Source: Artemisia argyi (lineage: Eukaryota; Streptophyta; Magnoliopsida; Asterales; Asteraceae). From it: a stretch of DNA of 64,000 nucleotides. Of the stretch, positions 1 to 10,227 are shown piece after piece (positions within the stretch are counted from its first letter, which is position 1; each line of letters begins with the position of its first letter). The DNA lies in the NCBI GenBank assembly GCA_030686995.1, contig CM060695.1, positions 100,902,871-100,966,870 of the forward strand. The letters run 5' to 3'. The notes below the pieces were generated by a model. It searched no databases and was not told where the DNA came from. It was given only the letters and a program-made list of their open reading frames with translations. Position numbers and translations under genes: made by a program.

Positions 1-765
1 CTAAACACACATGTCGTGCTGCAACTGTAATAAGTTGCCCCGCCAAGATGGAGACAATCTCAGTCTTAATCGAACCGGCCAAGACTCATGACAGCAGCCC
101 CTTACAAAGAACGCCACCATCATTGTCATCTAAGAAAGCAATGGCTGCTTTACAATGGCAAAATAAATCAAAATCAAAACAATTCACCACAAAAAAACCC
201 TAAATTTGAAAACCCCTAAAATTAAACACAACCAAATCCAAACCCATCAAATTCCAACTTAATTAAACCCCGATTTGAATGCTCAGATTTCAATATAACC
301 AAAATTTAAGGAAAAAAAAACCAACTAAATATTGAAAACTAAAAAAATTAAAAGTTTCACTAACCACATCCTTCTGAACAGCAAGAGTCGTCGGAATCAT
401 ATATACATTATCACATACCTCTTCGAACCTGGAATCAAGCATAAAAGCATGAATAAAATCACAAACTTTTTATAAAAAAAATTAACTGGAAATAAAAAAA
501 ATGAAGAACCCTAAGATTTGGGTGGCCGGAAATTACTTTGTGGCATGTGTGTGTAGTTTTTTGATTGCTAAAAATTAACAGCAAGAGATACAGATGGATT
601 GTTTGTATGTATTAATACATGCTAGTCCTTGGCACACCATGCCTAAAAATACTGTTAGGGACACTTGTTTTCTGGAGATGCAAGCGTACTCTGTATTAGG
701 TCTGCTACCCTCGTGGGTTTGAAAACAAAGGCAGGTTTGTTGAATTAGCAAAAGGGTTAGCGATG
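1..765. other. Left flank, non-retroelement DNA
   Basis: AT-rich DNA with no coherent long reading frame. A telo-box-like AAACCCTAA lies at 195-203 among A-rich runs, a texture common in plant 5' UTRs and first introns (here it would be a minus-strand gene), but no gene model can be supported. The segment ends at the CTAAT (766-770) that is repeated directly after the right LTR of Cop1, so the pre-insertion locus continues at 44769. Confidence 0.5.
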
Positions 766-770
766 CTAAT

Positions 771-1657
771 TGTTGGGTCACTAAATTCCCCACATCTTCT
801 AACAAGGATTTGAACGTAAAATAACCTAAGTGCAAACAAGTCACTGAGTGAACAGTAACTCAGTGAGTCACCTTCAGGATGCTAAGACCGAGCCTAAGAA
901 GAAAGGTTCTCCATTCAGTGAGGCGGAACTCAGTGAAGTGTGATCTAAGCCAAGAAGAAGGTGATGGGTTCAATGAGGATGACAATAACTCACTGAACCC
1001 CAATGACTCCTTAACAACTTAATCGTACTGAAGACTGATGACATGAAGACTGAAGTTTTGGCGGGACTGGGCGGGAAAGTCTGAGCTGCTTTATTAAAGT
1101 GCTTTATCACTTTAATATCAAACTTTCCTCAAATGGTTAAAAACCAGTCTGTCATTAGAAAGTGCCTTTTAGATCTAACTCAATGAAGGTTCCTTGCCAG
1201 AAGAATAATATCTTTCAAGATATTGTTAAGGAAGCTTTAGGTCCAATGTATATTTAGTTGTTCTATACTTGTGTATAAATAGGAAGCAAATGTGAGGAGT
1301 AAAAGTTGACAAGTTTGTGCAATTAATGCAAAGCATTCACAAACCACTTTACTCCTCCAAAGAACAACATAAGCCCCTGAGATAGCTCAGTGGGTAATTT
1401 AAGTTGTCACTCAACATAGTTGAGTTTAGTGAGGAGTCTATACAATACTTGTCAATTCAACCCCAAGTGTTATTCCGCAAACACTTGGGTACGATTCTTT
1501 GTGATTAACTTCTAATAAAGAATTAAACGTTGGAAAATATTGTCTCTTATTTTTACGTTACTTTATTGTTAATCATTTTCATACATCTGTGTTCAAGTCA
1601 TACAACTTGGTTACTTTAGCTTTCTAGTTACTGATAACCAAGTCAAAGGGACCAACA
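771..1657 (+). repeat. Cop1 5' LTR
   Basis: 887 bp, TG...CA ends. The U3 part is rich in CACTGA/TCAGTG words, including the inverted pair TCACTGAGT (841-849) and ACTCAGTGA (858-866). A TATA box lies at 1274-1280. The LTR ends three bases before the primer site. Confidence 0.95.
1274..1280 (+). promoter_or_regulatory. Cop1 LTR TATA box
   Basis: TATAAAT in the context gtgTATAAATAgg, about 380 bp before the end of the 5' LTR. The same box is kept in the 3' LTR at 44380-44387. It is the only canonical TATA of the LTR; transcription would start about 30 bp downstream. Confidence 0.7.
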
Positions 1658-1659
1658 AG

Positions 1660-1671
1660 TGGTATCAGAGC
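1660..1671 (+). other. Cop1 primer-binding site
   Basis: TGGTATCAGAGC, complementary to the 3' end of plant initiator methionine tRNA, directly after the 5' LTR. This is the usual Ty1/copia minus-strand primer site. Confidence 0.9.
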
Positions 1672-1743
1672 CTCTGATTTGTAAAACTTAAACTTGTTTT
1701 CAAAACATAAGAGTGCTCAAGTTTTTAAAATCAAGATCCCACT

Positions 1744-2607
1744 ATGACTGACATAGATGTTCCCCAGCTTGTTGATAAAAAGGGTGGAAGTTATTCAGCA
1801 ACTGCCCCTCGACTTGAAGCTGGCAAATTTAATAAGTGGAAAAAGCGAATGCTTTGCTACTTAACTAGGATGGAACCTTATTACATCAAATTGATTAATG
1901 AGGGTCCATATGTCCCAACAACTGCCCAAGGTTTAATCAAACCTGAAGCTCAGTGGACCCCAGATGAAAGGAGGGTGGTCAATCAAGACCAGCGCCTAAA
2001 AAGCATCATTATATCATGCCTTCCTGATGATATAATGGAATCAGTGATCAACTGTCCCACTGCCCAGCAGACATGGACTGACCTGGTTCTTAGCTATGAA
2101 GGGCCTTCTGATACCAAAGAGAATAGAATCATGGATCTGAAGCTTGAATTCAATACCTTCAGGGCCAAGGATTCTGAAAGTCTCTCTGAGACTTATACTC
2201 GGTATAAGACCCTCCTGAATGAGCCGACCAATGATGGTGTTATACTGTCAAAACATGAAATCAATGTTGGTTTTGTCAACAGTCTCCCTGAGAAGTGGTT
2301 AAACTTCTCTCAGGGATTGAGAAACGCAAACCACATTCAGAACCTTGAGCTCCCTGCCATTTATGGGAAGTTTGTCTATGAAGACAATCTTATCACCAGG
2401 AGATACCCTGATAAAGCTCAGGAGACCAAAAAGGCCTTGACAATTACACCCATATCAACTGCTTTCTATTCAAAAGGTGTTGTGCAGGATTTTCAGGATG
2501 GATCTGATGATGAGGTTGACCAAAGAACCAGTGAGGAGTATCTTAATGATCTTCAAATTGAATTTCATGAAAGAGCACTCCTTGCTAATTTAAAAAGGTT
2601 TTTTTAA
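1744..2607 (+). pseudogene. gag: Cop1 gag, N-terminal part (capsid region)
   Basis: 287 codons from the first ATG after the primer site. The N-terminus carries the Copia gag pattern: a Lys/Trp-rich NKWKKRMLCYL segment near residue 31, a TAQQTW segment near residue 106 and a LKLEFNTF segment near residue 137, as in the UBN2/Retrotran_gag family. The frame stops in a T run at 2598-2607, but the CCHC knuckle that should follow is present just downstream in another frame. This indicates a single-base frameshift, not a natural end. The protein would form the virus-like particle shell. Confidence 0.85.
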
Positions 2608-4512
2608 GAAAAACAAATTTCCTTCTAAAGCAAATGACAATACTGAATGCTTTAAATGTGGCAAAATGGGGCATTTTGCTAAAGATTGTTTTTCAAAAAC
2701 AACCTCAGAACCATCTTTCAAATTTTCAGGAAATAACTCTTTTTCAGGCCCCAGCAAATTTCAACCAAAAATGCTTCAGTCTAGTCAAAGATTTGAAAAA
2801 GTCCCTCAAATTGACTTTGAAGCAAAGTACAGAAAGGCAAAAGCTAAGCTTGCCCTTTTTGAATCATCCTCAACAGTCTCTCAGCTTCCTCAGGCTCCAA
2901 AGCCTACTCAAGCCAAGAACAAAGGGCTTGTTGCTGAAACATATGACTGGGATGAGGTTGAAGTGTCCTCTGACGATGATGAAGTTCACATCAGTGCCCT
3001 GATGGCTCTGTCAGAAGACAACAAACTTGCTGTGGGGAAGAGTCATGCAAGAAATGGTGAATGGGTCAACATCACAATGAGGAAGGTAAATCTTTTACTT
3101 TCTATGGATGATAATGATGATTGGAAATCTTACTTAGACTATATAAATGTTGATCTTAAGTATGTTGAAGAGCAAAGACTTAATTTATTTTCAAAATTTA
3201 ACAAACTGAGTTTTGAATTAAATCATTGTAGAGATGAATTACTTGCCTTAAAACAAGCCAAGCTTGAAAGTGTCACACTTCAAATTCAAAACTCTGAACT
3301 TGTAAAACAAAATCAAGCTCTTCAGGAAGATCTTAAGAAAGAAAAGGAAATTATTTGGAAATGGACTCAGAAAAACCCCAAACTTTATGAAACACTGAGT
3401 CTCTCACCAAGTCCCAATAAGGTTGGTCTAGGTGATGATCAACTCACTGAAGTTTCTGGGGAGAGTAGCCATTCTACAACTTTTCTATTAACCAACATAC
3501 TCTCTAGCAAAGAACTAGCTCCCAAACCCAGTGATTGGATTGAAAGAAACAATCCTGATAGTAAATTGCCAAATTTTAACACTGGAAGAATTCTGGAGCC
3601 TGAAAGTCAGGCTATAAAGGAGCTGCTAGGAGTCACTGATGAACTTAGTCCTACTGAGTCCATCACTGAGTCTAAGTCTGATTCACCACTCCCTCCACTG
3701 AAACAACTTCAGCGAGCAGAACCCAATTCTGACCTTGCACCATTAGTCTTTCAACCACATTCTCCTAAAGAGAAATCAGGGTTAGGAATGACTATACTGA
3801 AAAGACCTACTCCTGCACCCACTGAACACCAAAAACCTTCAGTAACTACTGAAGTGAAGCCTGAAAGCACTGACTCAAAGGTTGATCAGCTTGCTGAACT
3901 TGTAAGGATGCTGAGTGAGAAAATTGAGTCTACTAAGAAAAACTCTGACTCAAAATCAACAAAGCCCTCAGTATCCTCAGGTTCTTCCAAACCAAAAACC
4001 ACACCCAGACCCTCAGGGAGATGTGAACTGTGCAATTATCCAAATCACAGCACTGATAAATGCTACAGAGTCCTGTTTTGTATGATATGCAAACAAGAGG
4101 ACCACAGAACTTGTGATCACATCCCCCACACTGCCTCTTTAAAGGCAAGGGGTCTATACAAAACCCAAGGCTATCAGTATGCCACACCTTCCAAACAAAG
4201 ACTGAAGGCCAAGCCTTTCTCACCTTGTCCTCACTGTGGTTTCAATGATCATCTTCCTAATGATTGTATGATGAAAGAATGCTGTGACATCTGTGGAGAT
4301 CCCTCCCATGAAACCAGGGGCATGACAAAGTGATTCAGTCCAGAAGGAAAAACCAAACCAACACTTCTCAGTCACCTGATGCATCAACATCCACAAAATG
4401 TAAAACATGTGGAAGCTCAGGTAACACAACTTCAGACCATGATTCACTAACTGAGTTCAAAAAGTCCCTGAGGACTAAGCCCACTAGAAGGTGGGTCAAC
4501 AAGAAAAACTAA
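2608..4512 (+). pseudogene. gag: Cop1 gag, C-terminal part with multiple CCHC knuckles
   Basis: Continues gag in a second frame. A classic CX2CX4HX4C knuckle is encoded at 2648-2689. A coiled-coil-like stretch (about 3140-3370) and a Ser/Pro/Glu-rich linker follow. From 4023 there is a cluster of further Cys/His modules: CELC..H..C, CMIC..H..C, CPHC..H..C and CDIC..H, then CKTC near 4399. One extra G near 4318 shifts the frame, so the last 60 codons are read from 4330 and end at TAA 4510-4512, which is in frame with the protease that follows. Extra knuckles after the usual one suggest expanded nucleic-acid binding; I recall the same layout in Asteraceae Copia polyproteins. Confidence 0.8.
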
Positions 4513-5339
4513 CCCAGTTTACTGTTTGTGCAGAAACACATCAAGGATCCTACCTGGCATCTAGACAGTGGATGCTCCAGAAGTATGACTGGTGTGAAAA
4601 GTTTTCTGCATAAATATGTGGAAGAACCAGGACCCAAAGTAGTATTTGGTGATAACTCATCAGCTCCCACTGAGGGTTATGGTTCAGTAAACTGCAATGG
4701 TATAGTTTTTACAAGAATAGCCTATGTTAATGGTCTGAAGTATAACCTGATAAGTGTTTCCCAACTATGTGATGCCAAATACATAGTTCAGTTTGATGAC
4801 AAGAGAGGGACCATCTTTAATGCCAATAAGGAAGTTGTGTTGATTTCCCCCAGGAGGGATGATGTATATGTCCTTGACATGTCATCCCTGACTCAAAATG
4901 GGACTTTCCTATTCTCAAAGGCAAGTGAGACAATCAACTGGCTATGGCATAGGAGACTCTCTCATCTCAACTTCAAAAACATAAACAACCTGTCCAAACA
5001 GAACAAAGTTCTGGGCCTTCCATCCCTAGTGTATACCAAAGACAAGCCTTGTTCTGCTTGTGAAAAAGGAAAACACCACAGGGCATCATTCAAAACCAAA
5101 CAAACTTTTTCCATCAAAAGCTGCCTGCATCTTCTTCATATGGACCTTTTTGGACCTGTCAGTCCAATGTCCATACACCATGAGAAGTACACTCTGGTCA
5201 TAGTGGATGAATACTCAAGATATACTTGGGTTTACTTCCTGACCAAAAAGAGTCAGGCAGCTGACACCATCATGTCATTTGTCAGGAACATTGAAAATCA
5301 AAATGATGTCAAAGTTAAACAGATCAGGACTGACAATGG
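4513..5339 (+). pseudogene. pol: Cop1 pol, 5' part: protease and integrase N-half
   Basis: Same frame as the end of gag, separated only by TAA at 4510-4512. The retropepsin active site DSG is at 4564-4572 (context HLDSGCSRSMTG). The GAG-pre-integrase HHCC finger follows (two His around 4948-4965, CSAC near 5053). The first catalytic Asp of integrase is at 5143-5145 (MDLFGP) and the second at 5332-5334 (RTDNG). The frame is cut after two bases of the Gly codon by insertion of Cop2 and resumes at 36744. Joined across the insertion, the spacing from the second Asp to the catalytic Glu at 36844-36846 is 35 residues, the normal DD35E arrangement, which proves that the split is the insertion itself. 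Confidence 0.92.
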
Positions 5340-5721
5340 TGTTAATACAAATATCGCCTAAAAACGTTATTTATATTTTACGATCTTTGCTAAGTTTTGT
5401 TAATGACAAAGTATGAACTTTAGCTAAAAGTAAATTATCACTTTTTAAGTGTTTAAGTCTTGTTTAACTAATGTTTACATTTCCTTTTAAACTAAACATT
5501 GGTTTTATTTCTTAAAATAGAAATAGTCACATCACATTTATGGCTAGTTTTGTCATCATGCATTTATGGAAAGAAATGTGTTTGACTTGCTTTGAGGTTG
5601 CTTACAAGTTTTGTGTTTGACTTGATTTAAGTGATGTGACATTGTTTGGTTGCTAGGAGTTATGAGACAAGACCTTGTTTGGTTTGAAGAGTTATTGCAA
5701 AAACCTACTGCAGACCCGGCG

Positions 5722-5765
5722 GTACCCTGGGGGTACACGGGCGGAACCCATCTGAGGGTTCCGCC
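5722..5765. repeat. Cop2 LTR GC-rich hairpin pair
   Basis: Two adjacent inverted repeats: GTACCC/GGGTAC (5722-5727, 5731-5736) and GGCGGAACCC/GGGTTCCGCC (5740-5749, 5756-5765; 6-nt loop, perfect 10-bp arms). They lie about 30 bp upstream of the TATA box. Similar hairpins recur inside Cop2 at 30521-30546 and 32784-32809, and in the 3' LTR near 35720-35767. Confidence 0.85.
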
Positions 5766-5794
5766 TGATCCGCCAAGCATGCAGTATGGTGTGC

Positions 5795-5802
5795 TATAAA
5801 TA
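5795..5802 (+). promoter_or_regulatory. Cop2 LTR TATA box
   Basis: TATAAATA just downstream of the hairpin pair. In the 3' LTR the matching site reads CAATAAATA (near 35797), so that copy of the box is damaged. Confidence 0.65.
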
Positions 5803-6099
5803 CCAAGCCATAACTTGATTTTTGGCTAACTCTTTTAGGACATATATTCACATACTCTCTCAACTAACTCAGTAACCTTTTGATTTGTGATTCTCTTATG
5901 TAGCAAGGAACTTCACAAGATCATTCAAGAAGTTACAAGCTTCAACTTTAAAGTTGCAAGTCTTGATAGCTTGGTCATGTATAAGCTTTGGTAGTTTATA
6001 CTTCATGTGTGTCATGTATGTAGAAGTTATAGGTTAGTATTTTAGGCCTCAAAATACAAAGAGTGTTGGGAGTTGTTGTACCCTAGTAAAAGAACTAAC

Positions 6100-6239
6100 G
6101 GGAGTGGTTGTACCCTTGGTAAAGAACTCTACATCTAGCTTTGTGTCGGTAAAAGTGTAAGCGACGAATGGGAGTGGTTGTACCCTTGTAAAAGAACTCG
6201 ACATCTAGCTTAGTGTCGGTAAAAGTGTAAGCGACGTTG
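6100..6239 (+). repeat. 70-bp direct tandem repeat in Cop2 LTR
   Basis: Two units, 6100-6169 and 6170-6239, each starting GGGAGTGGTTGTACCC and ending near AAGTGTAAGCGACG, preceded by a partial third unit. The 3' LTR has the same array at about 36102-36240, so the duplication predates this insertion. Confidence 0.85.
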
Positions 6240-6536
6240 TAAAGGTTTTCTCTGCTGGTGAAAGGAGCTTGTTGATTAGTGCTTATAACTCTCGAGTTGG
6301 AAACTCGGGGCGTGGATGTAGGGCAAGGAAAAAGAGTCCTTGTAGCCGAACCACGATAAACAATCGTGTTGTGGTTTGATCGTTTCTTTCTTTATCTTTG
6401 CTTATTACATGTTGTCTTTTAGTTACAATTGCTAATCACATATAAAGCTTTCCAAAAGAATTAAAACAAGTAAAGTTGTACTTATATCTTGAAACAAATG
6501 TAAAGCTTTTCAAAGAACTAAAACAAGCAAAGTTAG

Positions 6537-7811
6537 TGATGAGGCGAAAAATGATCCGTTTTTAGGGGGTCATTTAAGCCCGAATCCGAATTTATTTGAT
6601 CAAATATTGCCCTAAATCGTTCCTTTTGTGATTTTAGGTACTTTGGGAGAGAAATCTGGAAAAGGAAGCAATTCGGACGTTTTTGGAGCATAAAAGTGAA
6701 GAAAACGCCAAAGTCTTAATTTTCCATGCTGGGAACAGTAGGTAACGGCGTCAAGAGCAAATCCTTGACGGCGTCAAGAGCAAATTTCATGAATTTCCAT
6801 GACGACCCAGTAGAGTTTTGACGGTGTCACGTGAGAAGGGCGTCAAGAGTAAAAGAGTCATGACGGCCTGAAATTGTCTAAGTCTTGACGGCGTCAGAAG
6901 TAGATCTAGGCAGTCCGAGGAAAGTTTTGGCGGCGAGGTGACGGCGTCACAAGATTACTCTTGACGCCGTCAGACCTGTTTTTCTATATATAGTTTTCTA
7001 ATTTTTCACATTTAAAAGAGAGAAGTTTTGGAGAAACCCTAAGTACGATTTTGGTGCAACTTTTACAGGTTTTTCAAGGGTTCCAACCCCTTGATACCTT
7101 GCATTGTAATTGAGATAAGTGTTCTTCTAATTCAATCAATATGTCTATGTGTTGGTTGTCTATATCTTGGTCTTGTCTCAATTCCATTATGCTAGGCTAG
7201 ATCTCCTTTGTGTTTGCTTAGATCTAATGAAACCTAGACATTGATTATGTGTTGATTACTTGTTTATTCTTGTTATGGATGAATGATTTATATGTTAGGC
7301 TTAAGAAAACTGGAAGATCTCCAAATGGTAACATGCTTGAACGTCTTAAGAAACATGAACCGAGGCGTACTAGGTCTTTATTGGTTGTATTTAATGCATG
7401 AGCCACTGTTTACAATCCCTATAGTTGTGCTGGGCATGGTGTAGGAGGAGATAAGAGCTCATAGAATTGGGGAGTTATGTATGCCACCCCATGAATGGTA
7501 TTAAGGAATACAATCCGTCATCCATGCAATTATAACAAGTAATTAACGTGCAAAAGATATCTAGGGAGTAGTGAAATCTAAGTAAACACATTTTCTCCAA
7601 TTACTGCTCACAACCTTAGTAAAATTAGTTTAATTTCATTTTTAGTATTTTATTTTGATTGCATCTTAGTTTTGGGTTAGTTGAATAGCAACTAATTCCG
7701 CCCACTCTTCCAAAACCCCGAGATTTTAATTGCTTTCTAAAAAATATAAAAATACAAAAAAATAATCATCCCTCGCAAAAGAGTGCGGCGCAAAAGAGTG
7801 CGGCGCCATCA
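6537..7811 (+). repeat. Ath1 5' LTR with deleted 3' end
   Basis: 1275 bp against 1414 bp for the 3' LTR. From 7775 on, the about 170 bp that end every other LTR of the family are missing and are replaced by two tandem copies of GCAAAAGAGTGCGGC plus GCCATCA. The palindrome array TGACGGCGTCA and variants occupies 6743-6972, and TATATATAG follows at 6985-6993. The deletion removes U5 but leaves the primer site intact. Confidence 0.88.
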
Positions 7812-7817
7812 AGTTTT

Positions 7818-7836
7818 TGGCGCCGCAGCCCGGGGA
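7818..7836 (+). other. Ath1 primer-binding site
   Basis: TGGCGCCGCAGCCCGGGGA, six bases after the LTR end. It has one inserted base and a changed centre relative to the common Athila site TGGCGCCGTTGCCGGGGA, but is identical in Ath1, Ath2 and Ath3. Confidence 0.75.
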
Positions 7837-7989
7837 ATAGTTATCGTCTAGGTTAGAATTTCTTTTTATTAGGTCTACTTGCTAGATTCCTTTCTAGTAA
7901 GATTTTATTTTTTATTTTTATTTTTAGGTTTTCTTTAGTCTATCTTAGTTCTTTGTGCCTTTGTTCGTAACTCTTTACCATCCGACATC

Positions 7990-10227
7990 ATGGAAGGTGG
8001 TAACATCTTTGAACCCGTCATCCCACCACAACAAAACCCACCATTAGAACCCCTTAGGCCCCGAACCTTAGGAGAGTATTCCCGACCTAGCCACCAAGGC
8101 TACCGAAACACCATTGAGCTCACCGGAGCCAATGTGACCCTTTTGCGATCCGACACCATCCGGTTGGTGCAAAGCGGATGTGCATTCCATGGACTTCGTT
8201 CCGAAGATCCAAACCAACATCTTAAGGACTTTCTCAAAATCGTAGATTCCATAGACCTAGGTGTTGAAACTAGAGAGACGACCCATTTACGCCTATTCCA
8301 ATTCTCTCTACGGGATCAAGCTAGTCAATGGCTTGAGCGTTTACCCGCGGGATCCATCACCACATGGGATGATCTCACCACTCGTTTCCTTGCTCAATTT
8401 TTCCCACCGGGGAGAACTACTAAGCTTAGAAATGACATCTTGATGTTCCAACAACGTCAAAATGAATCTCTTTATGAAGCATGGACTCGTTTCAAGGACT
8501 TACTCCAAAAAGTCCCTCATCATGGCATAGATCTTTGGCTCCAAGTCCAAATTTTTTATGACCATATCGACATCTCCACGAGGCGAGCCATTGACCAATC
8601 GGCCGGTGGTAAGCTACGTGATCTTAGTGCGGAACAATCATGGGAACTCATAGAAGATCTTGCTCTCTATGACAACGAAAGTTGGAATGATCCCCGTGAT
8701 TTGAACAAAACGGTCAAGGCAATATCTTTGCCTTCAAACAATTCTAGCACTCCCGACCGCAGGATCATGGAACTTGAGGACCAAGTCAAGTTTCTCATGA
8801 AATCTTACGAAGCTCCTAAACCATCAAACCAAGTGAACAAAATCACTTCTTCATGCGAATTATGTAGTGGTCCCCATGACACTCGTGATTGTGTGGAACT
8901 CCCCGGAACAGCTTTTGCGGACTACGCATCCACGCGTACCGATGAAGCGGGAGATAAGTGGTACACTTTCAAGCCCGAGCCAAACACTTACGGTGATTCA
9001 TACAACCCCTCATGGAAAAATCACCCAAACCTTAGGTGGAAACAAAATCAAACCAATTCTTCCAATCCGCCTAATCGTTACCAACCAAACGGTCCACCAT
9101 CCAACCGTACTTTCAACAACAATCCTTCTAACAACTATGGTAGTACCAACACTCTTGAAGGATTGATGTCAAAGTTCATGGCATCTCAAGAAGCTCGCAT
9201 AGCTAGGTTCGAAACTGAATTCAACCAACAACAAACGGAGATGACCAACAAGATTGACAACTTGTTGAAAGCCCTCAGCAACCAAGCGTTAATCACACCT
9301 AGGAAGGACACTAGGGACACCGATAGTGGAATCCAAATTAAGGACCCCTCATCATCCAAACATGTCCACTTTGTCAATGTGGTCACCATTAAGCCGATAG
9401 ATAAGGAGATAGAGGAGAGCGACAAGGATGAAGTTAGAGTAGAAGCCGATAGTAAGGATGAGAGTAGGGAAGTTGAGGTTAATAAGGATGAGGAATTAGA
9501 GGAGGTAGAACCTATAGAAGAATACTTTGATAAGTTGCCAACCAAGGAAGAACGGGAATACCATAAGGATTTATTCGATAGTCCCGAGAGAACATATATC
9601 TTTGGCAACCCCCTTATCAAAATGGGAGACCCCTCTAACATTAACATCCCATGCAATATCGGGCACATGCATATATGGAAAGCTTACATCGACCTTAGAT
9701 CCCCCGTGAACATCATGACTAGCACTTATTACAATTGGGTGATGAAGAAGCAACTCAATTTTAGGATGATGCACGGTAAGAATCTGATAAGTAATTTTGC
9801 AGGAAGAGTGAAGGGATTACATGTGATTATAGGGAATCTTACCTATGAAATCGATTATATGATAGTAGAAGACATTCGTCCGGTGATAGATGCTTGCCTA
9901 AGTCAAATAGTATTCGGAAAACCATTTGTTGAGGCCACTAGGATGAGTTATGATCCGACTTTAGGGATAGTTAGATTCAAGAAAGAGAATGATGAGGTTG
10001 CTTATCAAATGCCCTACAAGATCGAACAATACCGCCTTCTCTCTAATTTCGAAAAGGAACATAAGCAAGCGGCTTATTATAGGAATAAGGAGGATAGACG
10101 TAGGGGAGTAGAATATGTAAAGAATAGGATGCTTGGTTTCTACAAAGAGTGCTTGCAACTAGGTCCGGAATACAAAATTGGTTTAGAAGACGACCTAGAG
10201 AGTGGAACCAATGATGAAATCACGTAG
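7990..10227 (+). CDS. gag: Ath1 gag polyprotein with retropepsin-like C-terminus
   Basis: 745 uninterrupted codons. The start ATG sits in catcATGG, the first ATG after the leader. Residues about 35-200 hold the gypsy Retrotrans_gag capsid (NQHLKDF, QASQWLERLP, RFLAQFFPP and QNESLYEAWTRFKDLL segments). A knuckle-like CX2CX3HX4C is at residues 289-301. An Asn/Gln-rich middle and a very acidic Glu/Lys linker (about 475-535) follow. A retropepsin-like region starts near residue 540 with DLRSP at 568-572, where families usually have DLGS or DTG; whether it cleaves is doubtful because Gly is replaced by Arg. The C-terminus has the GFYKECLQLGPEYK motif shared with the Ath2 and Ath5 proteins. Automated annotation in Asteraceae often calls such proteins MAK10-like, which I consider misleading. 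The role is particle assembly for a non-autonomous element. Confidence 0.9.
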   Translation: MEGGNIFEPVIPPQQNPPLEPLRPRTLGEYSRPSHQGYRNTIELTGANVTLLRSDTIRLVQSGCAFHGLRSEDPNQHLKDFLKIVDSIDLGVETRETTHLRLFQFSLRDQASQWLERLPAGSITTWDDLTTRFLAQFFPPGRTTKLRNDILMFQQRQNESLYEAWTRFKDLLQKVPHHGIDLWLQVQIFYDHIDISTRRAIDQSAGGKLRDLSAEQSWELIEDLALYDNESWNDPRDLNKTVKAISLPSNNSSTPDRRIMELEDQVKFLMKSYEAPKPSNQVNKITSSCELCSGPHDTRDCVELPGTAFADYASTRTDEAGDKWYTFKPEPNTYGDSYNPSWKNHPNLRWKQNQTNSSNPPNRYQPNGPPSNRTFNNNPSNNYGSTNTLEGLMSKFMASQEARIARFETEFNQQQTEMTNKIDNLLKALSNQALITPRKDTRDTDSGIQIKDPSSSKHVHFVNVVTIKPIDKEIEESDKDEVRVEADSKDESREVEVNKDEELEEVEPIEEYFDKLPTKEEREYHKDLFDSPERTYIFGNPLIKMGDPSNINIPCNIGHMHIWKAYIDLRSPVNIMTSTYYNWVMKKQLNFRMMHGKNLISNFAGRVKGLHVIIGNLTYEIDYMIVEDIRPVIDACLSQIVFGKPFVEATRMSYDPTLGIVRFKKENDEVAYQMPYKIEQYRLLSNFEKEHKQAAYYRNKEDRRRGVEYVKNRMLGFYKECLQLGPEYKIGLEDDLESGTNDEIT

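Larger units (their letters stand above)
5340..6536 (+). repeat. Cop2 5' LTR, part 1 (before Ath1)
   Basis: Matches 35344-36536 of the 3' LTR almost base for base. It contains the TATA box at 5795-5802, a GC-rich double hairpin at 5722-5765 and a 70-bp direct tandem repeat at 6100-6239. The LTR is cut at GTTAG (6532-6536), which is duplicated at 14140-14144 after Ath1. Confidence 0.93.

Noticed and set aside
3..87. Minus-strand open stretch of about 28 codons at the left edge (LAGSIKTEIVSILAGQL)
   Set aside because: It reads smoothly and could be an exon, but it is short, runs off the window and is preceded by a stop with only a weak acceptor. Chance alone explains this length.
575..844. 89-codon minus-strand frame
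   Set aside because: It crosses the border between locus DNA and the Cop1 LTR, so it cannot be an ancestral gene.
4510..4512. Programmed readthrough at the gag-pol stop TAA in Cop1
   Set aside because: The following bases (CCCAGT) do not fit the known CARYYA readthrough context, and other frameshifts and stops in the same element show general decay.
6743..6972. CRISPR-like or satellite interpretation of the TGACGGCGTCA arrays
   Set aside because: Spacing is irregular, intervening sequence is shared between copies, and the arrays lie within LTR promoters of plant retrotransposons.
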